This document shows positions 54,292-63,021 of a stretch of DNA of 64,000 nt, piece after piece. Numbering within the stretch: the stretch's first letter is position 1; each line of letters begins with the position of its first letter. The position numbers and the translations under genes are program-made. The notes under the pieces were generated by a model, which was not told where the DNA came from, made no database searches, and was given only the letters and a program-made list of their open reading frames with translations. Origin of the DNA: an uncultured Flavobacteriales bacterium (lineage in GTDB: Bacteria > Bacteroidota > Bacteroidia > Flavobacteriales > BACL11). The stretch lies in assembly GCA_905181585.1 (NCBI GenBank), contig CAJIYG010000002.1:372001-436000 (forward strand). The letters run 5' to 3'.

Positions 54292-54492
54292 ATGAATGAA
54301 GATTGGGTAATAGTTTATTCAACTCATGATTTCTTTAAAGCGGAAATTATAAAAAATATGCTAATTTCTAATAACATCGAAGCTGTGAATTTTAATCAAA
54401 AGGACTCTTCATATCATTTTGGATTAATTAATATTTTTGCTTTAAAGTTAAAATCCAAGAAAGCTATCGAATTAATAAATAATGAATTTTAA
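54292..54492 (+). CDS. DUF2007-like small protein
   Basis: 66 residues. The WVIVYSTHDFFKAEIIKNMLISNNI pattern of helix-turn-strand is seen in DUF2007 domains (putative signal-transducing or ubiquitin-like small proteins), and it ends AIELINNEF. Cytoplasmic, function unknown. It starts 10 nt after ftsH and overlaps cdsA by 11 nt, so translation is probably coupled. Confidence 0.75.
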   Translation: MNEDWVIVYSTHDFFKAEIIKNMLISNNIEAVNFNQKDSSYHFGLINIFALKLKSKKAIELINNEF

Positions 54493-55138
54493 AGAAATAT
54501 ACTTAAGAGCATTATTTGGGATAATCTATGTTAGTATAGTATGGATTGCTACGTCTTATTCACAAAATTCATTTATTATTCTTTATGCTTTCATGTTACT
54601 TATCTCTTTCTACGAAATGTGGCAGTTAAGAAAAGGAAAATCAAAAATATTTGCTTTCATATATATTCTATTTCCACTTTCAATAATTCAAATATTTGCA
54701 CTAAATTCAGAAATATATTTAGATAAAACATTTGACCCATCACCCATATTGATGATGCTTGTTTTGACTTGGACGTTTGATACTTTTGCATACTTAATAG
54801 GAAGTAAACTAGGGAAAAATAAAATTGCACCTAAATTATCTCCAAAAAAATCATGGGAAGGTTTTGGTGGCGGGCTAATTTCTACATTAATAATATGCTA
54901 TTTAATAACAGATTTCAATTTGTTAACCGTAAAGATAGATAACTTTAATAATTATACTCTTGCTATATTTATTCCATTTACAGCAAGTTTAGGAGATTTT
55001 ATAGAATCTTATTACAAAAGACAAGCAGGAGTTAAAAATTCAGGCAAATTAATTCCAGGTCACGGAGGTATTTTGGATAGAATTGATGCCATAATGATTA
55101 CAATACCATTTTTATATCTCTACATTAATTTAATTTAA
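54482..55138 (+). CDS. cdsA: Phosphatidate cytidylyltransferase
   Basis: 218 residues, shorter than the usual 260-285. It is an integral membrane enzyme with about six spans that makes CDP-diacylglycerol from phosphatidate and CTP. The catalytic end is intact: WTFDTFAYLIGSKLGKNKI, LSPKKSWEGFGGGL, FTASLGDFIESYYKR, and the CdsA signature KNSGKLIPGHGGILDRIDA. The shortness is at the N-terminal membrane part. It lies between the DUF2007 gene and psd, matching a phospholipid synthesis cluster. Confidence 0.94.
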   Translation: MNFKEIYLRALFGIIYVSIVWIATSYSQNSFIILYAFMLLISFYEMWQLRKGKSKIFAFIYILFPLSIIQIFALNSEIYLDKTFDPSPILMMLVLTWTFDTFAYLIGSKLGKNKIAPKLSPKKSWEGFGGGLISTLIICYLITDFNLLTVKIDNFNNYTLAIFIPFTASLGDFIESYYKRQAGVKNSGKLIPGHGGILDRIDAIMITIPFLYLYINLI

Positions 55139-55154
55139 ATATAATTTTAAAAAA

Positions 55155-55793
55155 ATGAAATTACACAAGGAAGGAAGAATAATACTTAGAAACCAAATAA
55201 TAATATTATTATTACTGCTCACAGTTTCAATATTTAAATTAATACCAATATTAATCTTTTATGTGATGTTATTCATTTTTATAATAACATTAAACTTCTT
55301 TAGGATACCTAAAAGAGATTTCGAAAAAAAAGATGGAATAATATATGCTCCTTGCGATGGAAAGCTAGTTGTAATTGAAGAAACTGATGAAAACGAATAC
55401 TTTAAGGACAAAAGATTACAAATCTCAATATTTATGTCACCATTAAATGTTCACAATAACCTCTACCCTATTAATGGAATTGTAAAATATATAAAATATC
55501 ATCACGGAAAGTTTTTAGTAGCATGGAATCCAAAATCTTCAACTGATAATGAAAGAAGCACAGTAGTTATTAAAAATGATAAAATTGAAATTCTTTGTAG
55601 GCAAATAGCTGGAGCATTAGCAAAGAGAATTATCACATATTCAAAATTAAATGATAAGGTAAGTGTAACTGATGAGTTAGGATTTATAAAATTTGGCTCA
55701 AGAGTAGATATGTTTCTTCCAATAGGAACTAAAATAAGTTCTGAACTAAATCAAAAAATGATAGGAGGTCAAACAATTATAGGAACTTATTAA
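55155..55793 (+). CDS. psd: Phosphatidylserine decarboxylase proenzyme
   Basis: 212 residues, the short (PSD-A) form. One or two membrane segments near the N-terminus are followed by YAPCDGKLVVIEETDENEY, the FMSPLNVHNN stretch with a catalytic His, and the self-cleavage site FGSRVDMFLP (Gly181-Ser182). Cleavage there would create the pyruvoyl cofactor on the new Ser terminus. It converts phosphatidylserine to phosphatidylethanolamine. It follows cdsA by 16 nt. Confidence 0.93.
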   Translation: MKLHKEGRIILRNQIIILLLLLTVSIFKLIPILIFYVMLFIFIITLNFFRIPKRDFEKKDGIIYAPCDGKLVVIEETDENEYFKDKRLQISIFMSPLNVHNNLYPINGIVKYIKYHHGKFLVAWNPKSSTDNERSTVVIKNDKIEILCRQIAGALAKRIITYSKLNDKVSVTDELGFIKFGSRVDMFLPIGTKISSELNQKMIGGQTIIGTY

Positions 55794-55802
55794 TTTAATT
55801 AA

Positions 55803-55810
55803 TATATTTG
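55803..55810 (+). promoter_or_regulatory. Putative -7 box of the cysteine-rich gene
   Basis: TATATTTG fits TAnnTTTG, 25 nt before the ATG at 55836. Confidence 0.5.
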
Positions 55811-55835
55811 CTATAAATCAATACATATAACTACC

Positions 55836-56240
55836 ATGAAAAAAATCACAACATTAACAATAGCATTAATCTTTTTAGGATCGTTCTCTTCAAATGCACA
55901 AATGGTAGCTGCAAAAGTAGCAACCGATGTAACTAAAGAAAATAAAAAAGAATTAGTTGTTAAGGAAAAAAATAAAAAGGCTTCAAAAGGATTTAATTTT
56001 AATAAATCAAACAAATATTTAAAAAAAGAATCTTGTTCATCAAGTGCTCAAAAATCATGTTGTTCAAAAGAAAAAGACATAGTAAGCTCTTCTTCAAAGA
56101 AAACAAACTGTAATTCAGAAAATAAAAAGAAAGAAGCTTGTTCATCTACAGAAAAAAAAGATAAAGAACTTACTGCTTCAAATTCAAAGGAATGCTCAAG
56201 TTCATCTACCAAATCTTGCTGTAAGTCAAAAGAAAAATAA
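55836..56240 (+). CDS. Secreted cysteine- and serine/lysine-rich low-complexity protein
   Basis: 134 residues with a signal peptide (about 1-22, ending SNAQ). The mature part has no hydrophobic core. It holds eight Cys in three clusters: SCSSSAQKSCC, NCNSENKKKEAC and ECSSSSTKSCC. The first and third are near-copies (C-S-S-S-x3/4-S-C-C) separated by Lys-rich spacers. It looks like a metal- or thiol-handling peptide, but I recognise no family. It has its own promoter and a strong terminator, so it is a single-gene unit that may be well expressed. Confidence 0.75.
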   Translation: MKKITTLTIALIFLGSFSSNAQMVAAKVATDVTKENKKELVVKEKNKKASKGFNFNKSNKYLKKESCSSSAQKSCCSKEKDIVSSSSKKTNCNSENKKKEACSSTEKKDKELTASNSKECSSSSTKSCCKSKEK

Positions 56241-56257
56241 TTTTAATTAATTTAAAT

Positions 56258-56289
56258 TAAAAAGCCACTTTAATTAGTGGCTTTTTTTT
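56258..56289. terminator. Rho-independent terminator
   Basis: AAAGCCAC pairs with GTGGCTTT around an eight-base loop and is followed by more T. It closes the cysteine-rich gene. Confidence 0.88.
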
Positions 56290-56298
56290 ATATAAAAT

Positions 56299-56937
56299 AT
56301 GGAATTCTTAAATAAAGAGCTAGAAAATTACATAGAAAATCATAGTTCTCCAGAGCCAGAAATTTTAGCTCAACTAAATAGAGAAACATGGTCAAAAGTA
56401 TTAATGCCTAGAATGCTAAGTGGACATATACAAGGAAGAGCTTTAAGTTTTTTTAGTAAAATGATAAGTCCAACAAACATTTTAGAAATTGGAACCTATA
56501 CAGGCTATTCTGCAATAAGTCTAGCAGAGGGAATAAAAAATAATGGAGAACTTCACACAATTGATATAAACGAAGAAAACACTTTATTAGCTAAGAAATA
56601 TTTTAAAAAATCAGATTACAATAAAAATATCATACAACATATTGGAAATGCATTAGATATTATTCCAACTATAAATAAAAAATTTCAACTTGTATTTATT
56701 GATGCTGACAAAGAGAATTATTCAAACTATTTTGATCTAATAGTTGAGAAATTAGATAAGAATGGAATTATTATAGCAGATAATGTTTTGTGGAGCGGTA
56801 AAGTAATTTTAAAAGATAAAGATACTGAAACACTTGCTCTAGATAATTATAATAAAAAAACATCTGAAGACAGTAGAGTTGAAAATCTGCTTATTGGAAT
56901 TAGAGATGGACTAATGATCTCTAGAAAAATCAAGTAA
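56299..56937 (+). CDS. Class I SAM-dependent O-methyltransferase
   Basis: 212 residues. The catechol O-methyltransferase-like (Methyltransf_3) pattern: MLSGHIQGRALSFFSKM, ILEIGTYTGYSAISLAEGI (SAM motif I), LHTIDINEEN, VFIDADKENYSNYFD (metal site) and IIADNVLWSGKV. The acceptor is unknown; relatives include tRNA and small-phenol methyltransferases. Proline dehydrogenase follows after 5 nt. Confidence 0.93.
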   Translation: MEFLNKELENYIENHSSPEPEILAQLNRETWSKVLMPRMLSGHIQGRALSFFSKMISPTNILEIGTYTGYSAISLAEGIKNNGELHTIDINEENTLLAKKYFKKSDYNKNIIQHIGNALDIIPTINKKFQLVFIDADKENYSNYFDLIVEKLDKNGIIIADNVLWSGKVILKDKDTETLALDNYNKKTSEDSRVENLLIGIRDGLMISRKIK

Positions 56938-56942
56938 TACAA

Positions 56943-58109
56943 ATGCCAGACTTTAATAATACAGAAAATGCATTTGAAGATAAAGACGATTTTGAACTAA
57001 AACGAGCATATTTACTTTTTAGCACAATTAAAAGTCCTTTAATTTCTAAAACACTAACTTCATTATTAAAATTTGCTCTCTTTTTAAAATTACCAATTAT
57101 TCCTTTAGTCAAATTGACTATTTACAAACAATTTTGTGGTGGAGAAACTATTAATCAAAGTCAGTCAACAATAGATAAATTATGGAATTCAAAAATTGGA
57201 ACAATATTAGATTATTCAGCAGAAGGGAAAAAAGATGAAAGAGATTTTATTCAAGTTTTTAATCAGACATTAAAATCACTTAAAGTGTCCAAAAACAAAC
57301 AGCAAATTCCTTTTGCTGTTTTTAAACTAACAGGTATTTCAAGTTTTTCATTACTACAAAAAATCAATTTGAATTTAGAATTAAATATTGATGAAACGCT
57401 TGAACACAAAAAACTAATTGATAGGGTAGATAAAATATGCTCTACAGCAAAAGAGTGCAATACTCCTATATTTATTGATGCAGAAGAAAGCTGGATTCAA
57501 GATACAATTGACAACATAGCTCTAAATATGATGCAAAAATATAATACGGATGAAGTGTTAATATATAATACCGTGCAATTATACAGACACGACAGATTAG
57601 ACTATATCAAAAATATAATTAAACAAGCAAAAGAAAAAAAGTTTAAAATCGGCTTAAAAATTGTTAGGGGTGCTTATCATGAAAAAGAAATACAAAGATC
57701 AAAGACAAAAAATTATAAATGTCCAGTTCATCTTAAAAAATCACAAACTGACCTTGACTATAACAAAGCAATAGAAATATGTTTAGAAAATATTTCAATT
57801 ATTTCTATTTGTGCTGGAACACATAATGAGAATAGCACTTTACATCTAGTTAATTTAATGTCAAGATTTAATATTAAAAACACTGATCATAGAATTTATT
57901 TTTCACAACTTTTAGGAATGAGCGATCATATTTCATACAATCTATCCAAAGAAGAGTTTAATACCAGTAAATATGTTCCATATGGCCCTGTAAAAGATGT
58001 TATGCCCTACTTAATAAGGCGAGCAGAAGAAAACACATCAATATCTGGACAAATGGGAAGAGAATTAACAAATATTATTTCAGAAATTAAAAGAAGAAAG
58101 AAAAAATAA
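56943..58109 (+). CDS. putA: Proline dehydrogenase
   Basis: 388 residues; a stand-alone proline dehydrogenase (FAD flavoprotein oxidising proline to pyrroline-5-carboxylate), not the bifunctional PutA, so the symbol marks the activity only. The barrel motifs are IFIDAEESWIQ, IGLKIVRGAYHEKE, ISICAGTHN, LLGMSDHISYNL, and the C-terminal YLIRRAEENTSISGQ that binds the substrate carboxylate. No P5C dehydrogenase gene is adjacent. It overlaps nothing and is convergent with the next gene (2-nt gap). Confidence 0.94.
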   Translation: MPDFNNTENAFEDKDDFELKRAYLLFSTIKSPLISKTLTSLLKFALFLKLPIIPLVKLTIYKQFCGGETINQSQSTIDKLWNSKIGTILDYSAEGKKDERDFIQVFNQTLKSLKVSKNKQQIPFAVFKLTGISSFSLLQKINLNLELNIDETLEHKKLIDRVDKICSTAKECNTPIFIDAEESWIQDTIDNIALNMMQKYNTDEVLIYNTVQLYRHDRLDYIKNIIKQAKEKKFKIGLKIVRGAYHEKEIQRSKTKNYKCPVHLKKSQTDLDYNKAIEICLENISIISICAGTHNENSTLHLVNLMSRFNIKNTDHRIYFSQLLGMSDHISYNLSKEEFNTSKYVPYGPVKDVMPYLIRRAEENTSISGQMGRELTNIISEIKRRKKK

Positions 58110-58111
58110 AT

Positions 58112-58525
58112 TTATTCACAAAGTATACTTTCTTCATTTAATAAATTCAAATCTATGACAGTAACTCTATCTTTAATATCACAAAATTCAAAAATAACTT
58201 CATAGTTTTCTAAATTTTCTTGATTTTCAATATAGAAAATTTGACATGGTGATTTTATTGTCTGACTTTTGTCAAAATTAACCTTTCCATTATTTAAAAC
58301 TGATAACATGTCATCTTTAGAAAGGTTATACTCTAACATTTTACAGTTTACTTTATCAGAAATTATGGTAGAGTCACTTATAAGGTGATTAATTACTCTT
58401 TTATTTATATTAAAATAATCAATATATGCATAAAAAGTATTCTTAAGTCTATTTTCTGGCCCCATAGAAAGAAACATAATACTTATAAAAACTCCAAATC
58501 CAAAAAAAATTAATCTTCTTAGCAT
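58112..58525 (-). CDS. Small membrane-anchored protein, possibly DUF4258-like
   Basis: 137 residues. An N-terminal membrane segment (about 5-22) is followed by RLKNTFYAYIDYFNIN, a helical stretch and DMLSVLNNGKVNFDKSQTI, with KSPCQIFYIE and VTVIDLNLL at the end. The 'LNNGKVxFxxS' piece resembles DUF4258 proteins, often found beside ald in Flavobacteriia; I am not certain. It lies 5 nt after ald in the porX - tsaE - ald run. Confidence 0.65.
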   Translation of the reverse strand: MLRRLIFFGFGVFISIMFLSMGPENRLKNTFYAYIDYFNINKRVINHLISDSTIISDKVNCKMLEYNLSKDDMLSVLNNGKVNFDKSQTIKSPCQIFYIENQENLENYEVIFEFCDIKDRVTVIDLNLLNEESILCE

Positions 58526-58530
58526 AGTAA

Positions 58531-59730
58531 TTATCTGATTGACAAAATTAGATTTAAATCTTTGAAATCATAATTAAACCTAGATGAAATAATTTTATTC
58601 GTAATCATAGAATTAAATGTATAAACTCCGCTTCTTAAATGTTTATATTTAATAATAGCATTCTCTAATCCACCCTCGACACATATTTCACTTATAATTG
58701 AGCACAAAATATTACTTATTGAAATTGATGCAGTTCTTGACACTCTAGAGGGAATATTTGGAACACAATAATGTATAACATCATGTTTAGTGAAAATAGG
58801 GCTTTCATGATTAGTTAGCACAGAAGTTTCACAACAGCTTCCTTGATCAATACTTACATCAATTACAACAGAACCTTTTTTCATTAACTTAATCATCTCT
58901 TCTGAAATTACATATGATGAATCATCTTCTTGTCTCAACGCAGTTATAAGAACATCAGCATGAATTAATGAATTTAAGAGTTGAGATTTCTGAAGTGTAG
59001 ATGTGATTATAGACTTACTTACATTTGTCTGTATTCTTTTAAGCTTATACAAAGAGTCATCAAAAAGAGTAATAGAAGCTCCTAAACCCAATGCTGCTTG
59101 ACAAGCATATTCAGCAACATTTCCAGCTCCAATTATAACAATATTTGTAGATAAGATACCAGAAATTCCTCCAAGCATTAATCCTACTCCACCGTTTTGA
59201 TTACTTAAGTATTCTCCAGCAATTAAAATTGAAGTCTTACCAGCAATTTCACTCATGCTTCTAACAATAGGATATGTACCCATTTTATCTGCCATGAACT
59301 CAAAGCCTAAAGAAATAATATTTTTACTCAATAATAAATCAAAAAACTCAAAATTTCTAGTGCTAAGCTGAACTGCTGAAAAAATTATTTGACCAGATTT
59401 CATTAATTTTATTTCTGATAATGTTGGAGGCTCAATTTTCAAAAGATAATCAGAAATAATTACATTTTCTTTAGAAGAAATTATTGCCCCAGCTTTAATA
59501 TAATCATTATCAGAAAAACCAGATTTTAAGCCAGCTTGCGACTCAACTAGAACCTTATGACCTTTTTCACATAAAATTGATACTGAATTAGGGATTAAAC
59601 TAACTCTGTTTTCTTGAAAAGACGTTTCTTTAAGAACTCCAATCTCAAGAGATGCAAAAGTATTTTTAATTTCTAACTTCTCCTCCTTTGCTGAAGTAGC
59701 ATATCCTTGAAAATCATGACGTATAGACAT
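58531..59730 (-). CDS. ald: Alanine dehydrogenase
   Basis: 399 residues. The alanine dehydrogenase / transhydrogenase fold: EIGVLKETSFQENRVSLIP near residue 30, HKVLVESQAGLKSGFSD, and the Rossmann loop IVIIGAGNVAEYACQAALGLGAS. The middle motif MSEIAGKTSILIAGEYL is shared with Ald and the PNT subunit, but the length and absence of membrane spans favour Ald. The first ~25 residues are an extension absent from Bacillus Ald. It abuts tsaE with no gap. Confidence 0.9.
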   Translation of the reverse strand: MSIRHDFQGYATSAKEEKLEIKNTFASLEIGVLKETSFQENRVSLIPNSVSILCEKGHKVLVESQAGLKSGFSDNDYIKAGAIISSKENVIISDYLLKIEPPTLSEIKLMKSGQIIFSAVQLSTRNFEFFDLLLSKNIISLGFEFMADKMGTYPIVRSMSEIAGKTSILIAGEYLSNQNGGVGLMLGGISGILSTNIVIIGAGNVAEYACQAALGLGASITLFDDSLYKLKRIQTNVSKSIITSTLQKSQLLNSLIHADVLITALRQEDDSSYVISEEMIKLMKKGSVVIDVSIDQGSCCETSVLTNHESPIFTKHDVIHYCVPNIPSRVSRTASISISNILCSIISEICVEGGLENAIIKYKHLRSGVYTFNSMITNKIISSRFNYDFKDLNLILSIR

Positions 59731-60156
59731 CTAATAAATATTTTTTAAAAGTAAAACTCTATTTTTATTTTCAATTAAAATTTTAATTTCAAGATAATTA
59801 TTTGGAATAAACTCAGAAATTATTTCTGGCCACTCAACAAAGCAATAATAATCATTATCAATATAATCTTCAAAACCTAAATCAAAAACTTCTTCTTTGT
59901 TTTTTAATCTGTACATATCAAAGTGAAGAACCTTACTATTATCATTAGTTAAGTATTCATTAATAATTGAAAAGGTAGGACTAGAAATTTGATCGGTAAC
60001 TTTTAAATACTTACACAAAGAAGTTATTATAGTTGTTTTACCAACTCCCATATCACCGAAAAATAAAATTTTCTTAAACTGTGAAAAAGAAATAATCTCA
60101 GATGCAATCTGGTCTAATTCTTTAATAGAATTAATTATTATCTTTTTTGTTGACAT
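59731..60156 (-). CDS. tsaE: tRNA threonylcarbamoyladenosine biosynthesis ATPase
   Basis: 141 residues, with the P-loop FFGDMGVGKTTII, SSPTFSIINEY, HFDMYRLKNKEEVFDLG and VEWPE. TsaE is the ATPase that drives the TsaBDE complex making t6A37 in ANN-decoding tRNAs. Length is normal. It lies between porX and ald with zero gaps on both sides, so the three are one operon. tsaB and tsaD are not in the window. Confidence 0.96.
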   Translation of the reverse strand: MSTKKIIINSIKELDQIASEIISFSQFKKILFFGDMGVGKTTIITSLCKYLKVTDQISSPTFSIINEYLTNDNSKVLHFDMYRLKNKEEVFDLGFEDYIDNDYYCFVEWPEIISEFIPNNYLEIKILIENKNRVLLLKNIY

Positions 60157-61701
60157 CTATTTAGGATCAAGAGTAATAACTGGAAGTAACATTTCTTCTA
60201 ATGAAACACCACCATGTTGATAGGTGTTTTTATAATAATTTGCATAATGATTAAAATTATTTTGATAAACAAAATAACAATCTTCTTTAGCGAAAATATA
60301 TTTACTACTTATGTTCTGCATTGGCAAACAAAAGTCTTTAGGATTTTTCATTTCAAAGACATCACTTTTTATATAGTTAAGATTTTTACCTTGCTTATAA
60401 CGAAGATTTGGGTTAACTTTTTTATCTCCAATTACTTTTGAAGGTTTATTAACGTTAATAGTGCCATGATCAGTAGTTATAATAAGTCTAGAACCTAACT
60501 TAGATATTTTTTGTAAAATTTCAATTAAAGGAGAATGTTTAAACCAAGAAACAGTAAGAGATCTATATGCTGAATCATCGTCAGCTAATTCTTTTATTAC
60601 TTTCATATCTGTTCTAGCATGAGATAACATATCTACAAAATTATATACAATAACGTTTAATGCATTATTTTTAAGATTAGTTATCTTATTTACTACTTTT
60701 CTTGCGTAATCTATATTAGTAATCTTTGTGTAAGAAAACTTTAAAGAATCATTACTTAATCGACCAAGCTGCTCTTTTAAAAAAAACTCTTCAAACATAT
60801 TTTTACCACCTTCATCTTCATCATTTAACCATTTATCAGAATATTTTTTTTGAATTTCTGAAGGATGAAGCCCAGCAAAAATAGAATTTCTAGAATACTG
60901 TGTAGCTGTAGGTAATATACTGGAGTATAAACTATCATCAATAACTGTAAAATACTTCTGAACAAGCGGTTGAATAACCTTCCACTGATCATATCTTAAA
61001 TTATCAATTAAAATCATAAATGTTGATTTGTCGTTATTAAGATGAGGGAAAACTTTTTCTTTAAAAATATTATTAGATAATAAAGGTGCATCTATATTAT
61101 TTATCCAATTCTTGTAATTATTTTTAATAAATCTAAAAAATTGATTATTAGCTTCAGACTTTTGAATATTAATAATTTCATCAATGCTAGAATCTGTAGA
61201 TTTTGATAGTTCTAATTCCCAAAAAATTAATTTCTTATAAACTTCATACCAATCATTAATATTTTGACAATTTGATAATGAAATTGAAATATTACGAAAT
61301 TCTTGTTGATAGCTACGTGTTGTTTTCTCATCAACTAGTCTAGAAGAATCAATATTCTTCTTTATTGACAAAAGGATTTGACTCGGGTTAACAGGCTTAA
61401 TTAAATAATCAGCAATTTTTGAACCAATTGCCTCTTCCATTATACTCTCCTCTTCACTTTTAGTAATCATTATGACAGGAATACTATCATACTTTGCTTT
61501 TATAATTGATAACGTTTCTAAGCCTGAAAGACCTGGCATATTTTCATCCAAAAAAATTAAATCAAAGTTAGATTCTTCTAAGATATCAAGTGCTTTATCA
61601 CCACTATTAGCAGAAATTACATTATAACCTTTTGAAGTTAAATATATTATATGAGGTTTTAGAAGATCTATTTCATCATCTACCCATAAAATTTTAATCA
61701 T
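60157..61701 (-). CDS. porX: Type IX secretion response regulator PorX
   Basis: 514 residues. The CheY-like receiver (about 1-120) has the acidic pocket WVDDE and phospho-acceptor Asp52 in LIFLDENMPG. A linker (about 120-210) precedes a PglZ-type alkaline-phosphatase-like domain (about 215-514) with FMILIDNLRYDQW, YSSILPTATQYSRNS and LIITTDHGTINV metal-site motifs. This receiver-PglZ pair is PorX, which with sensor PorY and SigP controls T9SS genes and has been shown to hydrolyse nucleotides in other species. porY is not nearby. It is divergent from the HD gene; tsaE follows at once. Confidence 0.95.
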   Translation of the reverse strand: MIKILWVDDEIDLLKPHIIYLTSKGYNVISANSGDKALDILEESNFDLIFLDENMPGLSGLETLSIIKAKYDSIPVIMITKSEEESIMEEAIGSKIADYLIKPVNPSQILLSIKKNIDSSRLVDEKTTRSYQQEFRNISISLSNCQNINDWYEVYKKLIFWELELSKSTDSSIDEIINIQKSEANNQFFRFIKNNYKNWINNIDAPLLSNNIFKEKVFPHLNNDKSTFMILIDNLRYDQWKVIQPLVQKYFTVIDDSLYSSILPTATQYSRNSIFAGLHPSEIQKKYSDKWLNDEDEGGKNMFEEFFLKEQLGRLSNDSLKFSYTKITNIDYARKVVNKITNLKNNALNVIVYNFVDMLSHARTDMKVIKELADDDSAYRSLTVSWFKHSPLIEILQKISKLGSRLIITTDHGTINVNKPSKVIGDKKVNPNLRYKQGKNLNYIKSDVFEMKNPKDFCLPMQNISSKYIFAKEDCYFVYQNNFNHYANYYKNTYQHGGVSLEEMLLPVITLDPK

Positions 61702-61753
61702 AATAATGTTTATTCATTTATATTAAAAAACGATATTTGTAAGAGTGTATAAA

Positions 61754-62986
61754 ATGGAAAAATACAAAATAATTAATGATCCTATTTATGGATTCATAAA
61801 GATTGAAAGCCAAATTATTTATGATTTGATGAATCACAAATACTTTCAACGTTTAAGAAGAATCTCACAACTTGGACTTTCATATTTAGTTTATCCAGGA
61901 GCTCAGCACACACGTTTTCAACATGCCTTAGGCAGTCTTCATCTAATGGACAAAGCCATACAACAATTAACAAATAAAGGCCATGAAATCACATCTAAAG
62001 AGCAAGAAGCATTAAGAATAAGTATTTTGCTTCACGATATAGGTCATGGCCCATTTTCACATGCACTAGAAAATATTTTAGTTAATGAAATTAACCATGA
62101 AAAAATAACTCTAATGTTTATGAAACAATTAAACGTAGAGTTTGATGGAAAATTATCTCTTGCTATAGAAATTTTTAAAAACACTTATAAAAAGAAATTT
62201 CTTTATCAATTAGTTTCATCACAGCTTGATATGGATAGATTAGACTATTTAAAAAGGGATAGCTTTTATACCGGTGTTACGGATGGAAATATTGGGACAG
62301 AAAGAATTATCAATATGCTTAATGTTGCTAATGGAAATTTAGTAATAGAAGAAAAAGGAATCTATTCAATTGAAAAGTTCATCTTAGCTAGAAGATTAAT
62401 GTATTGGCAAGTTTATTTGCATAAAACTGTTATATCTTCAGAAAATATGCTGATAAAATTAATCAAAAGAGCAAAAATATTACTTGAAAATAAAGTTGAA
62501 ATTTTTACGACATCTAATCTTAAATATTTTCTCAGCGAAGACTTTGCAAAAGATTTGAAAAAAAATCAAATAAAAGTAATTGAAAAATTTGCAGAACTTG
62601 ATGATTATGATATTTATTTTTGTCTTAAAAAATGGCAATACTCTTCAGATAAAATACTTTCAATTCTTTCAAGTAATCTACTTAATCGGAACATTAATAA
62701 AATCATTATTGAAAATGAAAAAATAGAACAAAATAGAATTATTGATATAAAAAATAAAGTTGCAAAAGATTTTAGGTTAAATGATATAGAGATAGATTTT
62801 TTAGTAATTGATAATCAAGTTACAAATCATGTCTATGACGAAGAAAAATCAAATATTAATATTTTAATGAAAAATAATGAAGTTTTAGATTTAGCAAAAG
62901 CATCAGATCATTTTAATATAAAAGCATTAAATAATAAAACAAAAAAATATTTCATATCATACCCAAAGTTGATTGACGAAAATTAA
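61754..62986 (+). CDS. HD-domain phosphohydrolase (dGTPase-like)
   Basis: 410 residues from the ATG at 61754; a GTG three codons earlier is less likely. The N-terminal DPIYGFIKIESQIIYDLM, then HTRFQHALGSLHLMD and LLHDIGHGPFSHALE, give the H...HD...D metal set of the HD superfamily; LDMDRLDYLKRDSFYTG is typical of this dGTPase-like subgroup. Substrate is unknown (dNTP or nucleotide). It is divergent from porX and followed by lpxD, a pairing often seen in Flavobacteriia. GATATTTG upstream (61732-61739) nearly matches the -7 box. Confidence 0.92.
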   Translation: MEKYKIINDPIYGFIKIESQIIYDLMNHKYFQRLRRISQLGLSYLVYPGAQHTRFQHALGSLHLMDKAIQQLTNKGHEITSKEQEALRISILLHDIGHGPFSHALENILVNEINHEKITLMFMKQLNVEFDGKLSLAIEIFKNTYKKKFLYQLVSSQLDMDRLDYLKRDSFYTGVTDGNIGTERIINMLNVANGNLVIEEKGIYSIEKFILARRLMYWQVYLHKTVISSENMLIKLIKRAKILLENKVEIFTTSNLKYFLSEDFAKDLKKNQIKVIEKFAELDDYDIYFCLKKWQYSSDKILSILSSNLLNRNINKIIIENEKIEQNRIIDIKNKVAKDFRLNDIEIDFLVIDNQVTNHVYDEEKSNINILMKNNEVLDLAKASDHFNIKALNNKTKKYFISYPKLIDEN

Positions 62987-63021
62987 TATAAAATCATGCA
63001 AATAATTGTTAATTTTACAAA

